From Phoronis australis (Eukaryota; Phoronida; Phoronidae): a stretch of 64,000 nt of DNA. The DNA is taken from the NCBI GenBank assembly GCA_002633005.1, contig NMRA01000190.1:483926-547925 (forward strand). The letters are read 5' to 3'. The translations under genes were made by a program, and so were the position numbers. Shown one piece after another: positions 62,301-64,000 of the stretch (positions are counted from its first letter, which is position 1; every line of letters starts with the position of its first letter). A model generated the notes under the pieces. That model was given only the letters and a program-made list of their open reading frames with translations, was not told the DNA's origin and did no database searches.

Positions 62301-63691
62301 TCGAAATCTCATTACCCAAGGCATTTACTGATTAGTACTTTGTTTGAGTTGTAAGCCCTGAAAGGATTGAAAAATATCAGCAACTTAGCCTTCGGCAAAG
62401 CCAAAGGTGTCTTCTATGCTTAAAAAGCAGAAAGGGATTTATAGCAATGTGACTTCTGGGTGGAGGGTCTATGGGATGGCCACCATCAGATGGCACCATC
62501 TGAGATATCTTCGCTTGCCCAGTTTAGACCAGACGGTTGGTCTGAGACAGTCTGTAGTAGGCCTACTTGATTGGTATCTGTCCTCTGACTCTGTGTTGTT
62601 GATCCTACCTACGCCAGCGGTTGTTCACCCGGTCAACTCTTCATTCGAACTCACGGAAATAAAAGCTGTTGAGAATGTTGATGGACGTGTTAAAAATTTA
62701 CCTGAACAAAGCAATGTTGTGTACCTTTTTATGAAAGATGCCGATACAACGTCTGCGAAATGTCACGGAAACCTCGATATATGCTTGTGCTCTTCGTTGT
62801 TCCTAGCAACTAGTATGCAATTGCGCATGCTCTGTGTAAAGCGGAAGTCATACTTTACCAACACAAAAATTTAGTGTAATGTATATTTATGAAACTAAAT
62901 AATATAAAGCTGTATTGTTAAACATACTTCAACATTTTGAAATTTAATTTTAATTTTAATATTATATTAAACTTAAATTGTACATAAATGTACATTATAA
63001 TAAAATAATATTACTTTGTCATTATAAATGTTTAAGCTCTGTTTTTATAAAAGCTAACCGAAGTTTCGTATCCTGTTTAAACACTTCTAATTACCGTAAA
63101 ATTTTCTTTTTAATTTTTCATTATTTGCTTTAAACATTATATCTCAAATTTTCATGACATTTTAGACCATTCTCAATGTTTTGTCATTTAATTGAAATCC
63201 GAAAAGCGGCTAATCTTTCCCGCCATATTGCGCTGTTGTCTGCTATCAAAAGCAGACGATTATTGGCCTGGGTTCAGCGGGTAAAATATTGGGCTTCGTT
63301 TCATGTCCATTTAGGAAACGAATTAACACTATCTCCAAACATATGGCTACTTCTACACTTAAAAGACCACAAAGTACTGGGACGGTAATTTAAAAGTGAC
63401 GAATTTTATATTTTAGTTTCTTCTCTGCTTTTTAATAGGATTACACTTCAAGCCAAGGCGACTCTCGACTGGGATGCGTTCTGTAGCCGCAAGACACTCG
63501 CGAGTAGGCCTAAAGCTAATGTTTTAGTCAATGAGCTATAGGCTATATAAATTTATCTCATTGGTGGTGATGTACTTAGCTTGTAATGCATGACAATATC
63601 TTGCCAAGACTTGTGATGTATTTTTTTTCACAAGAAACTTGCTCTACACAGTAGGCCTACACTACACTATGCAGAAATATAGTCCGGTTAC
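59313..63691 (-). other. ROPN1L: Presumed 5' intron of the ropporin gene (4.4 kb)
   Basis: AT-rich. Holds a tRNA-like sequence at 62161-62233 and a 155-codon plus-strand frame at 62407-62874 with no recognisable domain. The stretch 62880-63130 is especially AT-rich. Confidence 0.5.
62161..62233 (+). repeat. tRNA-like sequence (SINE head or tRNA pseudogene)
   Basis: A-box-like TAGCTGAATGGTTAGCACG and a perfect B-box-like GGTTCGATCCC (62212-62222) are spaced as in a tRNA. The T arm pairs, but the acceptor and anticodon arms do not fold well, so it is probably not a functional tRNA. Confidence 0.5.
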
Positions 63692-63725
63692 CTATTTTCG
63701 TCAGGCTCCAAAGTTCGTCCGCCAT
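63692..63725 (-). CDS. ROPN1L: Possible upstream coding exon of ropporin (11 residues)
   Basis: On the minus strand CAAGATGGCGGAC starts an ATG frame, MADELWSLTKI, that reaches donor GTAACC with one base left over. Spliced to the acceptor at 59313 it completes Gly and reads GK into the conserved MPGPDE start, in frame. It could extend the protein by 13 residues or simply be 5' UTR that happens to be open. Transcript evidence would decide. Confidence 0.4.
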
Positions 63726-63850
63726 CTTGTTTCGCGTGCAGCGCAACCACGCGGGACTTAGCGTTCCAATTTGGAGTGCTCGTCTGCACGTTAGGTACTA
63801 ACCTCTCGGGAGAAACACGTATCAAAGTAATGAGACAAAAATCGGTGAGT
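63700..63850. promoter_or_regulatory. Promoter-like, CpG-containing region with YY1-type motif
   Basis: AAGATGGCGGAC on the minus strand (63717-63728) fits the YY1 motif that commonly lies just downstream of animal transcription starts in the direction of transcription. The neighbourhood is locally CpG-rich. On the plus strand an ATG near 63830 (ATGAGACAAAAATCG) runs to a consensus donor GTGAGT, followed by acceptor GTGCGTTTTCAG, suggesting a divergent transcript. Confidence 0.4.
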
Positions 63851-64000
63851 TTACCGATTGTTTTTTAAAACCACTTAAAAATCAGTAGATTTCACTAATA
63901 CACTTTTTTGTGCGTTTTCAGAAGATGTTTTCGAATTTAAATTTTCTTCCGACGGGACACAAAACATGATCCAGGGTTTGTTTATGCAATGTATCTGTTT
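63851..64000 (+). other. Possible first intron and second exon of a divergent plus-strand gene, cut by window end
   Basis: After donor GTGAGT near 63845 an acceptor TTTTCAG ends near 63921, and the following sequence runs to the window edge. One frame of it is open to the edge (EFKFSSDGTQNMIQG), but it does not join the upstream ATG in phase. The product cannot be named. Confidence 0.25.

Noticed and set aside
62407-62874. 155-codon plus-strand frame
   Set aside because: Long for this base composition, but no recognisable domain, no splice context and it lies within the presumed ropporin 5' intron. Kept only as a note.

Overview
This is AT-rich animal nuclear DNA with large introns and many interspersed repeats. 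Three protein-coding genes can be recognised: a Shaker-type voltage-gated K+ channel (Kv1), the U1 snRNP 70K protein (SNRNP70, U1-70K) and a ropporin-1-like protein (ROPN1L). A channel with an uninterrupted reading frame, multi-kilobase introns and a sperm-flagellum ropporin suggest an invertebrate metazoan. I lean towards a non-vertebrate deuterostome (hemichordate, echinoderm or lancelet type), but this is an inference and the sequence does not fix the phylum. A few N characters mark assembly gaps.

Layout. Bases 1-9276 hold no convincing gene, only microsatellite and non-autonomous transposons. The Kv1 reading frame lies on the minus strand at 9277-10806. About 1 kb separates it from SNRNP70 on the plus strand, whose start codon is at 11870, so the two genes are head to head. 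SNRNP70 runs to 53637. Eight coding exons join in perfect phase to give 366 residues, with a poly(A) signal at 53777. Its introns are 1-17 kb and hold hAT-like elements, a 34-bp minisatellite, a 1.15-kb tandem duplication with an N at the junction, and several minus-strand exon-like open stretches. The ropporin gene lies tail to tail on the minus strand: five coding exons from 59307 down to 55821 give 220 residues. A likely promoter near 63.75 kb has a YY1-like motif and an in-frame upstream ATG exon on the minus strand, and possibly a divergent plus-strand transcript.

How the genes relate. They act in different processes: axonal or muscle excitability, pre-mRNA splicing, and flagellar scaffolding through an RIIa dimerisation/docking domain. 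No pathway link is implied by their adjacency. The main open questions are the candidate nested minus-strand genes inside SNRNP70 introns. One is a 119-codon exon with consensus splice sites at 22043-22401. The other is a two-exon cysteine-rich frame at 51866-49952. I could not assign either to a family.
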